Shown here: positions 15,446 to 21,682 of the stretch, one piece after another
Numbering within the stretch: the stretch's first letter is position 1
Layout: the number at the start of each line of letters is the position of its first letter
Source of the DNA: a virus
Strand: one strand, 5' to 3'
Length of the DNA: 23,202 nucleotides
Virus record (IMG/VR): IMGVR_UViG_3300022602_000445
Location: 1 to 23,202 of that record
Translations under genes and position numbers: made by a program
Notes under the pieces: generated by a model
The model's input: the letters and a program-made list of their open reading frames with translations, nothing else
Told to the model about the DNA's origin: nothing
The model's database searches: none

Positions 15446-15484
15446 ACCCCATCTGTAACTTAGTTTCTAGGTTGCAGATGGGGT
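15446..15484. other. long stable hairpin before the first rightward promoter
   Basis: ACCCCATCTG (15446-15455) pairs exactly with CAGATGGGGT (15475-15484). As RNA the stem continues inward with two G-U pairs to give about 17 bp around a GTTTC loop. No U-tract follows on either strand, so it is not an ordinary terminator. It is GC-richer than its surroundings and stands between the GTTAC repeats and the operator pair. A structured RNA, primer or origin hairpin is possible. Confidence 0.6.
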
Positions 15485-15496
15485 TCCAATCTACCA

Positions 15497-15571
15497 TTTC
15501 ATAGTGTGAAAGACCACCTACTATTTCACTATGTGAAATCAACGATTCTAATCTATGGTATAATAATTAGG
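15497..15571 (+). promoter_or_regulatory. early promoter A with two palindromic operators
   Basis: Two operator copies, TTTCATAGTGTGAAA (15497-15511) and the perfect TTTCACTATGTGAAA (15524-15538), precede an extended -10, TGGTATAAT (hexamer 15559-15564). The expected start is near 15571, so the proximal operator is centred at about -40 and runs into the -35 position, which is unmatched (AAATCA). The 54-base leader holds TTCTTAATTCTTAAC (15591-15605). It drives the 15625-16898 gene set. Confidence 0.75.
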
Positions 15572-15624
15572 TAGTATATTTATTATAGATTTCTTAATTC
15601 TTAACTCAAAACAAGGAGTAAATC

Positions 15625-15969
15625 ATGCAAAAAACAAAAGATCAGCTCATAGAAGAAATTCGTGAGAACTTGTATATGAATCTCGGTGACGATTCAGGCG
15701 CAGTAGCTGATGCTCTATTAGATAGTCATTATCCAAACTTAGAATTAATGCCTATCGAAGATGTCCAACGTGCTTACAACTTCGAGTTTAATCTCGATGA
15801 CACTAAAGAGTTCATCATCAGTCCTCAGATTGTGTACGTATTAACCGATGACCTTAGTCATATGTCAATTCATGCAACACTCAATGCAGCAGAAAAAGCA
15901 CAACATGAACTAGCAGAAATGGATTCAGAATCAACCTCTTGGATTACAGAAATGGAGGTAGCAGCATGA
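15625..15969 (+). CDS. unknown acidic protein, first gene of the rightward early unit
   Basis: A 114-residue acidic protein 'MQKTKDQLIEEIRENLYMNLGDDSGAVADALLDSHYPNLELMPIEDV...', with predicted helices at the N-terminus and a short C-terminal helix. No known domain is recognised. AAGGAG lies 8 bases before the ATG. The first gene behind promoter A, it shares a 4-base ATGA overlap with the next gene and so heads a coupled operon of four genes. Position suggests an early host-takeover or regulatory protein, with no direct evidence. Confidence 0.75.
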   Translation: MQKTKDQLIEEIRENLYMNLGDDSGAVADALLDSHYPNLELMPIEDVQRAYNFEFNLDDTKEFIISPQIVYVLTDDLSHMSIHATLNAAEKAQHELAEMDSESTSWITEMEVAA

Positions 15970-16166
15970 AATTCACCAGACTTTACAAAAATCGGTTTTA
16001 CTACTATGAATGGACACCAGGCCATTTCTACGTCTATGACACCAAGGATCCTAGCGGCAAGCCTGTTGGCTACCCTAAAAACCCTGAAATTCCACTTTCA
16101 TGCCCACTTTTATCTACTGCACATTCTCTGTGCGATATGATCCTTAGAAAGGAGTCTCAAGTATGA
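15966..16166 (+). CDS. small unknown early protein
   Basis: A 66-residue protein starting at ATG 15966, which overlaps the previous stop (ATGA) and has GGAGGT 7 bases upstream. A longer frame from 15939 starts inside the upstream gene without such a site. The sequence is aromatic-rich ('YKNRFYYYEWTPGHFYVYD'), with a 'PSGKPVGYPKNPEIPLSCP' middle and a C-terminal helix. No family recognised. Its stop overlaps the next start by 4 bases. Confidence 0.7.
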   Translation: MKFTRLYKNRFYYYEWTPGHFYVYDTKDPSGKPVGYPKNPEIPLSCPLLSTAHSLCDMILRKESQV

Positions 16167-16486
16167 AAATCACTCAGTTTCATGATTCTATTCCTCATTC
16201 TAAATTTAAACCTCGTTATAAGACTTCAAGGTTGTACTTCGATTATAAAGGCGAGACATTAATGGATGACTTACAGAACCGTCGTTTCAGACCCGCTGAT
16301 CAACTTAAAGTCTTACTTCCAGAGATCTTCAAGCATTACAATATCAACCCTAAACATGCCAAATGGTCACAGTATGCCGGTTGTAGTTGCCCTTGTAGTC
16401 CCGGTTTTATCCTCTATGGCGTTTATGGTAAGAACTATGCAGTCACAGTAGAAAAGGAGTTACCACATGAATCAAGAACAAATTAA
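16163..16486 (+). CDS. conserved small phage protein with CxCxC motif
   Basis: A 107-residue protein. 'HAKWSQYAGCSCPCSPGFIL' (about residues 65-84) has three closely spaced cysteines and the 'AGCSCPCSPGF' pattern I have seen in uncharacterised phage proteins. These cysteines could bind a metal (inference). AAGGAG lies 9 bases before ATG 16163, which overlaps the preceding stop (ATGA). It overlaps the next gene by 20 bases. Function unknown. Confidence 0.75.
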   Translation: MKITQFHDSIPHSKFKPRYKTSRLYFDYKGETLMDDLQNRRFRPADQLKVLLPEIFKHYNINPKHAKWSQYAGCSCPCSPGFILYGVYGKNYAVTVEKELPHESRTN

Positions 16487-16898
16487 ATCAATTCAACGTG
16501 GTGGTTTTCCGTACAGATGCAGCTATGATGCAACAGGGAAGAGAACAGATTTTCACTGGAAAGTGTATGTTCGTGACTTTCATCCTACCAAGAAGGACTC
16601 CATTACGCCCGCTGACGAGATGTTACATCTGGTTCAGTCTTTCAGAAACAAGAAAGATGCTCAAGAATTTTTTGACTTATACTTAGCCCCTCTAATCGAG
16701 AAAGCAATCTATGACACGTTTAAAGACGATGAAGAATACCAAAGAGTCTATCGACATTTTCCTCGATTTATTAATGCGAGACTATATCGAGCAACAGAGC
16801 TGCTTAGTTTTGTAGATTTTTCAGATTTAAGTCCTCTTCATTCTTTAGCAGTTCAGGAATATCGTAACTTTTGTCAACAACTTAAACAAAATCAATAA
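16467..16898 (+). CDS. unknown early protein, last gene of unit A
   Basis: A 143-residue, mostly helical, soluble protein with AAGGAG 8 bases before its ATG. N-terminal 'RGGFPYRCSYDATGKRTDFHWKVYVRDF' looks beta-rich; residues 40-143 look helical and contain many aromatics. No family recognised. It ends 16 bases before a long inverted repeat that encloses the next promoter's operator. Confidence 0.7.
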   Translation: MNQEQIKSIQRGGFPYRCSYDATGKRTDFHWKVYVRDFHPTKKDSITPADEMLHLVQSFRNKKDAQEFFDLYLAPLIEKAIYDTFKDDEEYQRVYRHFPRFINARLYRATELLSFVDFSDLSPLHSLAVQEYRNFCQQLKQNQ

Positions 16899-16914
16899 CT
16901 TACAGATGCCAGAC

Positions 16915-16983
16915 TTTGTACTTTGTTTCAGCTATTTCACATAGTGGTAAAACAAAGTACAAAAATGTGGTATAATGTATCAT
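16915..16983 (+). promoter_or_regulatory. early promoter B with operator inside a 14-bp inverted repeat
   Basis: The operator TTTCACATAGTGGTA (16935-16949; right arm degenerate) is centred near -41 from the expected start (about 16983) of the extended -10 TGGTATAAT (hexamer 16971-16976). It is enclosed by TTTGTACTTTGTTT (16915-16928) and its exact complement AAACAAAGTACAAA (16950-16963). The leader contains TTCTTAATTCTTAAC (17007-17021). The inverted repeat may be a second protein site or an mRNA hairpin ending unit A. Confidence 0.7.
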
Positions 16984-17043
16984 GTAGTAAAAATGTTGTA
17001 GTTGTATTCTTAATTCTTAACACACTTAACAAGGAGCTTTATC

Positions 17044-17385
17044 ATGGAATTATCACCTATTAACACAGAAATGACAATGCCGGTTACAACCGCTGCTACT
17101 ATTACTCAGTCTTCACTTGCTGATTTGTTTCACTCAATGTCTTCAATTATGCAACAAATGTCTTACAAAATCAGTCAATTAGAAGCTAAGCTCGAAGCTC
17201 AGGCGCCTATAAGCATCGAAAATACGTTATCAGACTTTTTAACGAACACTGAATTCGAAGATAGAGTCAACGAGCTTGTCGAGCACCATATGCGTTACGA
17301 GTTTGATATCGATAACCATGTCGATATTGCAGATGTTGTACGTGATACACTTAACACTAGTCTCACCATTAGCTTCGATATTTAA
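17044..17385 (+). CDS. unknown early protein with central coiled coil
   Basis: A 113-residue acidic protein. It has a Thr/Ala-rich N-terminus, a predicted coiled coil at about 26-55 ('LADLFHSMSSIMQQMSYKISQLEAKLEAQ') and a helical acidic C-terminus with 'VNELVEHHMRYEFDIDNHVDIADVV'. AAGGAG lies 9 bases before the ATG, behind promoter B. It probably oligomerises (inference). The next gene starts two bases after its stop. No known family. Confidence 0.7.
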   Translation: MELSPINTEMTMPVTTAATITQSSLADLFHSMSSIMQQMSYKISQLEAKLEAQAPISIENTLSDFLTNTEFEDRVNELVEHHMRYEFDIDNHVDIADVVRDTLNTSLTISFDI

Positions 17386-17387
17386 TT

Positions 17388-17555
17388 ATGCCCTCAGCTC
17401 TTAAATATAAGACGCTAACTAAACCTAAGCACGTCTTCGTCCTCATCGACGAAGGCGATGTGCTTAAAGTTTACGAAAGCAAAATAGATGCTCAGAACGA
17501 TGCAATCAAGTATGAGCTTACCGATTATTTTATACAAGAAACGGAGTTTAAATAA
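17388..17555 (+). CDS. 55-residue unknown protein
   Basis: A short frame ATG 17388 to TAA 17555 encodes 55 residues, 'MPSALKYKTLTKPKHVFVLI...'. The fold 'HVFVLIDEGDVLKVYESKIDAQNDAIKYEL' looks like a small beta-hairpin plus helix. It starts two bases after the previous stop and its stop shares one base with the next ATG (TAATG), so it is likely translated by coupling; its own ribosome site is weak. No family recognised. Confidence 0.65.
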   Translation: MPSALKYKTLTKPKHVFVLIDEGDVLKVYESKIDAQNDAIKYELTDYFIQETEFK

Positions 17556-17893
17556 TGCAAAAACCCTATGTTACACACAACGATCAACCCATTAGTATTC
17601 GTGGCACACATGGCCTAGCCCGTTTGTCCAATCTTTCATACGCCCGAATCGTCGAGATGTTCGGTGAGCCTTGCGATGATTTCGATGATTTTAAGTCCGA
17701 TGCAGAGTGGACAATTCTATTTCCAGATGGTGAAGTAGCTACCATTTATAACTGGAAAAATGGTAAAAACTATTGTGGGCCCGATGCTCCACCTGTAGAA
17801 GAAATACGTGAATGGAACGTCGGTGGCTATACAACCGATGTCGTCCTACGTCTTCACCAACTTTTAATGAAAGAACCTATACATTATGCATAG
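17555..17893 (+). CDS. conserved uncharacterised phage protein
   Basis: A 112-residue acidic protein. The segment 'LSYARIVEMFGEPCDDFDDFKSDAEWTILFPDGEVATIYNWKNGKNYCG' (about residues 27-75) follows a pattern I recognise from many uncharacterised small phage proteins (LSYx.LVexFGeP...K.daEW...F.DG..atIYdwKn). ACGGAG is the ribosome site. It is the last gene of unit B and is followed by a rho-independent terminator. Function unknown. Confidence 0.78.
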   Translation: MQKPYVTHNDQPISIRGTHGLARLSNLSYARIVEMFGEPCDDFDDFKSDAEWTILFPDGEVATIYNWKNGKNYCGPDAPPVEEIREWNVGGYTTDVVLRLHQLLMKEPIHYA

Positions 17894-17933
17894 CTCATTG
17901 TAAACTATGTTAAAGTAATACACACTTACTTAT

Positions 17934-17958
17934 CCCCTCCCTAAAAGAGGGGTTTTTT
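17934..17958 (+). terminator. rho-independent terminator ending unit B
   Basis: CCCCTC (17934-17939) and GAGGGG (17947-17952) form the stem and are followed by TTTTTT (17953-17958). It is 40 bases after the stop of the preceding gene. A clear rightward terminator. Confidence 0.9.
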
Positions 17959-18023
17959 AAACTTCAAAATTGGTACAGAGTCTATGAGACATATACAACA
18001 AACACCAACTCACTCGCACAAAC

Positions 18024-18054
18024 AAAAAAATCCCCAATGTATGGCATTGGGGAT
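18024..18054 (-). terminator. leftward-facing terminator
   Basis: ATCCCCAATG (18030-18039) and CATTGGGGAT (18045-18054) form a perfect 10-bp stem with a five-base loop. The T-run lies on the left (as A at 18024-18030 on the given strand), so it stops transcription moving leftwards. No leftward gene lies to its right in this window, so it would block antisense transcripts from the replication gene region. Confidence 0.75.
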
Positions 18055-18088
18055 CTAAGCACTTATATTAACTAAGGTAGTCCAATCG

Positions 18089-18104
18089 TTCACTTGTGAA
18101 GGAG
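18089..18104 (+). promoter_or_regulatory. TTCAC-TT-GTGAA palindrome overlapping the primase ribosome site
   Basis: TTCACTTGTGAA (18089-18100) has the same arms as the operator but a two-base centre, and it runs into GAAGGAG (18098-18104), the ribosome site for the primase-helicase gene. It may be an altered operator or chance. A weak TATATT lies at 18064-18069. No standard promoter or TTCTTAATTCTTAAC leader is present here. Confidence 0.35.
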
Positions 18105-18111
18105 TCATTGA

Positions 18112-20157
18112 ATGAGTTTCAATGAAAAAACAATTAAACCAGAAACATTATATCACACATTTCTAAAAGATAGACAGTTTAATGACCAAGATGTACAGTC
18201 ATTAGGTCTAGAACACCTCGACCCACAACAAACCTCACAATTGATGGGGTTCACAGTCTATAGTGCATCGATCAAGATTCCGTACTTTGACATACACGGT
18301 CAGCCTACAGACTTTAATCGAGTTCGTCTTCTGAACCCGATCGGAAAGATGAAGTACTGCCAACCGCGTCAGTCTGGCTCTCACATCTATTTTCCGAAAA
18401 ACCCGTTATGGCCCTCAGCATTGACCAACTTACAAATTCCGTTGATCATTACAGAGGGGGAGTTTAAAGCACATGCCATTACCAAAGCGATTGTAGCAGA
18501 GAATCTGCAGTACATCTGTTTAGCGGTTCCAGGGGTATCATCATGGACAGACAAATCAGGCCTTCCCATGCACAAAGATCTAATGTCCATTCTCTATGAG
18601 AAGTCATTATCAGCCCGCGATGTGTACATTCTATATGACTATGACGGTAAAACAGATGATGGTGAGCCGAATGAGCAAGTGGCACTTGAAGAGAACAAGC
18701 TAGCTATTACACTTGCAGGATTAGGTGCTAAGGTCCACCTTTGTAGAATTGGTCGGTTCAAACCCGTAAAAGGACAGAAATATGCAATAGACGACCACCT
18801 ATTGATTGGTGGAACACTGTCTGAAGTATTGATGTCATGCATAGAGCCGACAATGATGAAAAACAGTGAAGAGTATCGTTTATACACGGCTCGTACACAG
18901 TGGGCGATCTATGATGGACAATGGATTCGGCTCAGTGACGGTAAACAGTTTAATGGGCAAAGAATAAGAATAGAGTTGGCGAACCATTCATGGATTCGGC
19001 CAGCTGCCAATGGTAGAACGACCACAGTAAAACTAACTGATGCATACCCTGCATGGTCAAAGCGTTTGAACCTACGAGGTATGGGCATGTACCCAAAACA
19101 TCAAGGGCTTCGTATTACGCCGGACGGATACTATAACTTTATGAAAGCATGGAAATATGAGCCATTAGAAGGCACGCCTACTCCATGGCTTGAGTGGTGC
19201 TCGTACTTTTTTAAGGATGCTCCAGAGTTTGAAGACTTTTTTCATAATTGGATAGCACAGATCATACAAAAACCGTGGGAGCGTAACAATACCACAATTC
19301 AGATCATCAGCCCTAAGCAAGGTATTGGTAAGTCATTTAGTATTGGTTGGATCGCAGAGATGATGGGTGATATGGCACTCTCTATTGGTCCTGATAGACT
19401 CTTTGAGAAGTTTAACCAACACGTACTGAACCGTGTGTTGATCACAGTGGACGAGCCAAGTACTGATAATGCAAGGCATGCAGATGAGCTGAAGAACCTC
19501 ATCACAAGTGATACACTCACATTAGAAGCAAAGAACCAAGATGCCATTTTCATTACGAACTATGTGAACTATGCATTTACCACGAACCACGCCAAAGTGA
19601 CCACAGTGAATGAAGGGGCACGCCGTGAAGCAATCTATATGCCACACTCTTTAGACCCTTCAGTATGTTCTGAGTTAATCTATAAGGTAAAAGAATGGTG
19701 TGAAAACCAAAATGGCTTTGAGATCATGATGCACTTTTACAATACACGTGATCTTTCTAATTTCGATGCAAAAGCACCTGCCCCAATGTCAGATCATAAA
19801 CAAGAAGTGATACAAGCCAGTAAGTCTGCATGGTCACAATTTGCACAAGAGGTGTGGGACTGGGTTGAGAACGAGCTTGATGGCTCTGCTGCAATCAGTA
19901 AAGGCATGATGAATGTATTGATTCGGCATTTTAGGTATGAGGACTCACGTATTACTGCACACTCAATAAATAACTCATTCAAAGAGTTGTGTTTCAGTCA
20001 ACAGAATAAGATGATCAAAGACGATAGAGGCCAATGTCTTCGATGCTTATTACTTACACGAACAGCAGAGGATACGCATAAAAGCTCTGGCTATAGAATT
20101 CTTCTACAAAAAACGAATGATGCAATCGAGAAATTAATAACAAAAACTTCGTATTAG
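18112..20157 (+). CDS. TOPRIM primase / superfamily 3 helicase replication protein
   Basis: A 681-residue replication protein. The N-terminal primase-like half has the TOPRIM signature 'LIITEGEFKA' (111-120, catalytic Glu) and 'VYILYDYDGK' (171-180, DxD). The C-terminal half is an SF3-type helicase ATPase: Walker A 'PKQGIGKS' (401-408), Walker B 'LITVDE' (443-448), and 'YAFTTNHAKVTTVNEGARREAIYM' (487-510) with the sensor Asn and an Arg finger region. It would open the origin, unwind DNA and prime it. AAGGAG lies 9 bases before the ATG. It stands alone between terminators and promoter C. An origin about 2.6 kb upstream is suggested. No DNA polymerase gene is in the window. Confidence 0.9.
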   Translation: MSFNEKTIKPETLYHTFLKDRQFNDQDVQSLGLEHLDPQQTSQLMGFTVYSASIKIPYFDIHGQPTDFNRVRLLNPIGKMKYCQPRQSGSHIYFPKNPLWPSALTNLQIPLIITEGEFKAHAITKAIVAENLQYICLAVPGVSSWTDKSGLPMHKDLMSILYEKSLSARDVYILYDYDGKTDDGEPNEQVALEENKLAITLAGLGAKVHLCRIGRFKPVKGQKYAIDDHLLIGGTLSEVLMSCIEPTMMKNSEEYRLYTARTQWAIYDGQWIRLSDGKQFNGQRIRIELANHSWIRPAANGRTTTVKLTDAYPAWSKRLNLRGMGMYPKHQGLRITPDGYYNFMKAWKYEPLEGTPTPWLEWCSYFFKDAPEFEDFFHNWIAQIIQKPWERNNTTIQIISPKQGIGKSFSIGWIAEMMGDMALSIGPDRLFEKFNQHVLNRVLITVDEPSTDNARHADELKNLITSDTLTLEAKNQDAIFITNYVNYAFTTNHAKVTTVNEGARREAIYMPHSLDPSVCSELIYKVKEWCENQNGFEIMMHFYNTRDLSNFDAKAPAPMSDHKQEVIQASKSAWSQFAQEVWDWVENELDGSAAISKGMMNVLIRHFRYEDSRITAHSINNSFKELCFSQQNKMIKDDRGQCLRCLLLTRTAEDTHKSSGYRILLQKTNDAIEKLITKTSY

Positions 20158-20160
20158 CTA

Positions 20161-20228
20161 TTTCACATGATGAAATCAAATAATTCAAAAGTGTAGTATA
20201 ATAAACTTAGTAATATATTTTATTACTA
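20161..20228 (+). promoter_or_regulatory. early promoter C with operator and 5' stem-loop
   Basis: The operator TTTCACATGATGAAA (20161-20175) starts four bases after the primase stop. It is centred at about -41 from the expected start (20209) of TATAAT (20197-20202). The -35 position is unmatched (AATCAA). The mRNA would begin with a TAGTAATA/TATTACTA stem-loop (20208-20228), which could protect its 5' end. A variant of the shared leader motif, ATCTTAAATACTTAAC, is at 20236-20251. Confidence 0.72.
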
Positions 20229-20268
20229 TTTTTAAATCTTAAATACTTAACTTTAAAGGAGCTTTATT

Positions 20269-21210
20269 ATGGCACATGAAATCGCCAAAACAGTAAACGG
20301 TAAAGATGCAATTGCCTATGTAGGTGATACACCATGGCATGGTCTTGGTCAACAACTCACACCTAATTCACCATTAGAAGTATGGGCAATCGAAGCAGGT
20401 CTAGATTTTCAGTTACAAACTACTCCTATTTGGTATTCACCATTTAGTGATGGTCAAAACATGAAATCATATACCGGTAAGCGTGTTATTCTTCGGAATG
20501 ATACACACGATGCACTAGGTATTGTGTCAACACGTTACAAAATAGTACAACCTATCGAGGTTCTAGAGTTTTTTCGTGACATTATCGGTTCCTCTGCTCA
20601 GTTGGAAACAGCAGGCGTACTTCGTGGTGGTGCACATTACTGGGCACTCGCTAAAATGGAAGGTGAGTTTAATTTAGCAGGCGATAAAGTAAACCAATAC
20701 TTACTCCTTGCATCATCAGCCGATGGTTCACTTGCCACACAAGCACGTCTTACTACAGTCCGTGTTGTATGCAACAACACAATGCAGATTGCACAAAGTA
20801 ATGGTCAAGCAGTGAAAGTACGCCATAGCTCTATCTTCGATCCATCAGAAGTAAAAGTAAAGTTAGGCGAGATTAATCAAAACTTTAAAGCATTTCAAAC
20901 CACCGCCGAGACACTTGCTCGTATTAAGTTATCAAGCCAACAGGCTTCTAAGTTATTTGTAAGTATACTCGGTGGCTCAGAAGATAAACCAAGTCGCCAA
21001 GCGGCACGTGCCTTACAGTTATTCGAAGGTAGTGGCATAGGTAGTGATCTGGAATCTGCAAAAGGTACTGGTTGGGGTGCACTAAATGCAGTCACACAAT
21101 TAGTTGATTGGGAAAATGCCCGAACAGATGATGCACGTATCCGTAGTGCATGGTTTGGTTATGGCGCCAATATCAAGCAACAAACTCTCGATGCATTAGT
21201 CACAATGTAA
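20269..21210 (+). CDS. DUF932 phage/plasmid-like protein
   Basis: A 313-residue member of the DUF932 (phage/plasmid-like TIGR03299) family. The signature 'TPWHGLG' (21-27) is followed by 'LGIVSTRYKIVQPIEVLEFF' (83-102), 'GGAHYWALAKM' (120-130), 'NQYLLLASSADGS' (142-154) and 'TTVRVVCNNTMQIA' (162-175). Length is typical. The family is common on phages and plasmids and its molecular role is not established; links to DNA metabolism or recombination are only guesses. AAAGGAG precedes the ATG. It has its own promoter with operator and is followed by a 15-bp hairpin, so it forms a single-gene unit. Confidence 0.88.
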   Translation: MAHEIAKTVNGKDAIAYVGDTPWHGLGQQLTPNSPLEVWAIEAGLDFQLQTTPIWYSPFSDGQNMKSYTGKRVILRNDTHDALGIVSTRYKIVQPIEVLEFFRDIIGSSAQLETAGVLRGGAHYWALAKMEGEFNLAGDKVNQYLLLASSADGSLATQARLTTVRVVCNNTMQIAQSNGQAVKVRHSSIFDPSEVKVKLGEINQNFKAFQTTAETLARIKLSSQQASKLFVSILGGSEDKPSRQAARALQLFEGSGIGSDLESAKGTGWGALNAVTQLVDWENARTDDARIRSAWFGYGANIKQQTLDALVTM

Positions 21211-21212
21211 TC

Positions 21213-21277
21213 TTTCACTATGTGATAAAGCACAAAAAGCTTTATCACATAGTACTTTCTATGATATAATGTTCATA
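21213..21277 (+). promoter_or_regulatory. early promoter D with operators in a 15-bp hairpin
   Basis: TTTCACTATGTGATA (21213-21227) and a degenerate partner TATCACATAGTACTT (21243-21257) face each other. ACTATGTGATAAAGC (21217-21231) and GCTTTATCACATAGT (21239-21253) are exact inverted copies around ACAAAAA. TGATATAAT (hexamer 21265-21270) is an extended -10; the expected start is about 21277. The partner palindrome covers the -35. The leader motif TTCTTAATACTCAAC is at 21285-21299. The hairpin may also end the DUF932 transcript, but no U-tract follows. Confidence 0.68.
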
Positions 21278-21312
21278 GTAATACTTCTTAATACTCAACA
21301 CAAGGAACTAAA

Positions 21313-21597
21313 ATGTCAAACTGGGATGCAGCATTAGATGCAGCAATGGAAAATCACTATATTCAACAAGATCTTCTTGAAGAACGAATTCAAGAAATAC
21401 TTGCAACTGAAGAACATGATCCATATAAATGGTTTAATGTTTGGGAAGCAATTGCTAATTCATCATTCACTAAAGAGCAAGAAATAGAGTTTGAAGCATT
21501 GTTAAGAGCAAAAGATGTAAAAGCTCTTGAGATGATCATTGATTTATCAACACAATATCAACGATACTTTATTGAGAAGGATATAGACAATGAATAA
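21313..21597 (+). CDS. unknown acidic helical protein, first gene of unit D
   Basis: A 94-residue strongly acidic protein, apparently all helical ('LLEERIQEILATEEHDPYKWFNVWEAIANSSFTKEQEIEFEALLRAKDVKALEMIIDL'). AAGGAA lies 7 bases before the ATG. It overlaps the next mini-gene by 8 bases. No family recognised. It opens a run of at least seven tightly coupled rightward genes that reaches the window edge. Confidence 0.72.
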   Translation: MSNWDAALDAAMENHYIQQDLLEERIQEILATEEHDPYKWFNVWEAIANSSFTKEQEIEFEALLRAKDVKALEMIIDLSTQYQRYFIEKDIDNE

Positions 21598-21682
21598 AAC
21601 AACATGGGCCGATTGGTTTGTAGCAACCGTTTTCGGAATTTTTTATGCAGTACTTTTAGCGAGTTTTTGTAAATTATTATGA
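21590..21682 (+). CDS. 30-residue single-membrane-segment mini-protein
   Basis: ATG 21590 to TGA 21682 encodes 30 residues, 'MNKTTWADWFVATVFGIFYA...'. One hydrophobic segment (about 9-27, F-V-A-T-V-F-G-I-F-Y-A-V-L-L-A-S) spans a membrane's width. GAGAAGGA lies upstream at normal spacing. The start overlaps the preceding gene by 8 bases and the stop overlaps the next start (ATGA), so it is well placed for coupled translation. It could be an inner-membrane effector; no homolog is recognised. Confidence 0.55.
   Translation: MNKTTWADWFVATVFGIFYAVLLASFCKLL

Larger units (their letters stand above)
15124..15459. other. candidate replication origin: GTTAC iterons and AT-rich tract
   Basis: The pentamer GTTAC or its complement GTAAC occurs 13 times (starts 15124, 15162, 15239, 15247, 15255, 15287, 15297, 15331, 15380, 15389, 15409, 15432, 15455). 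Eleven of these fall between 15239 and 15459. They include an 8-bp tandem GTAACTCA (15239-15254) and GTTACAAAA-type copies. A tract of almost only A and T lies at 15198-15238. Iterons beside an unwinding-prone tract, in the divergent intergenic region of a phage that encodes its own primase-helicase, suggest an origin. This is inference, with no initiator known. Confidence 0.5.

Noticed and set aside
18387-18887. Several overlapping minus-strand open frames opposite the primase-helicase.
   Set aside because: They lie antisense to a gene with clear motifs, lack ribosome sites and show no recognisable protein features.
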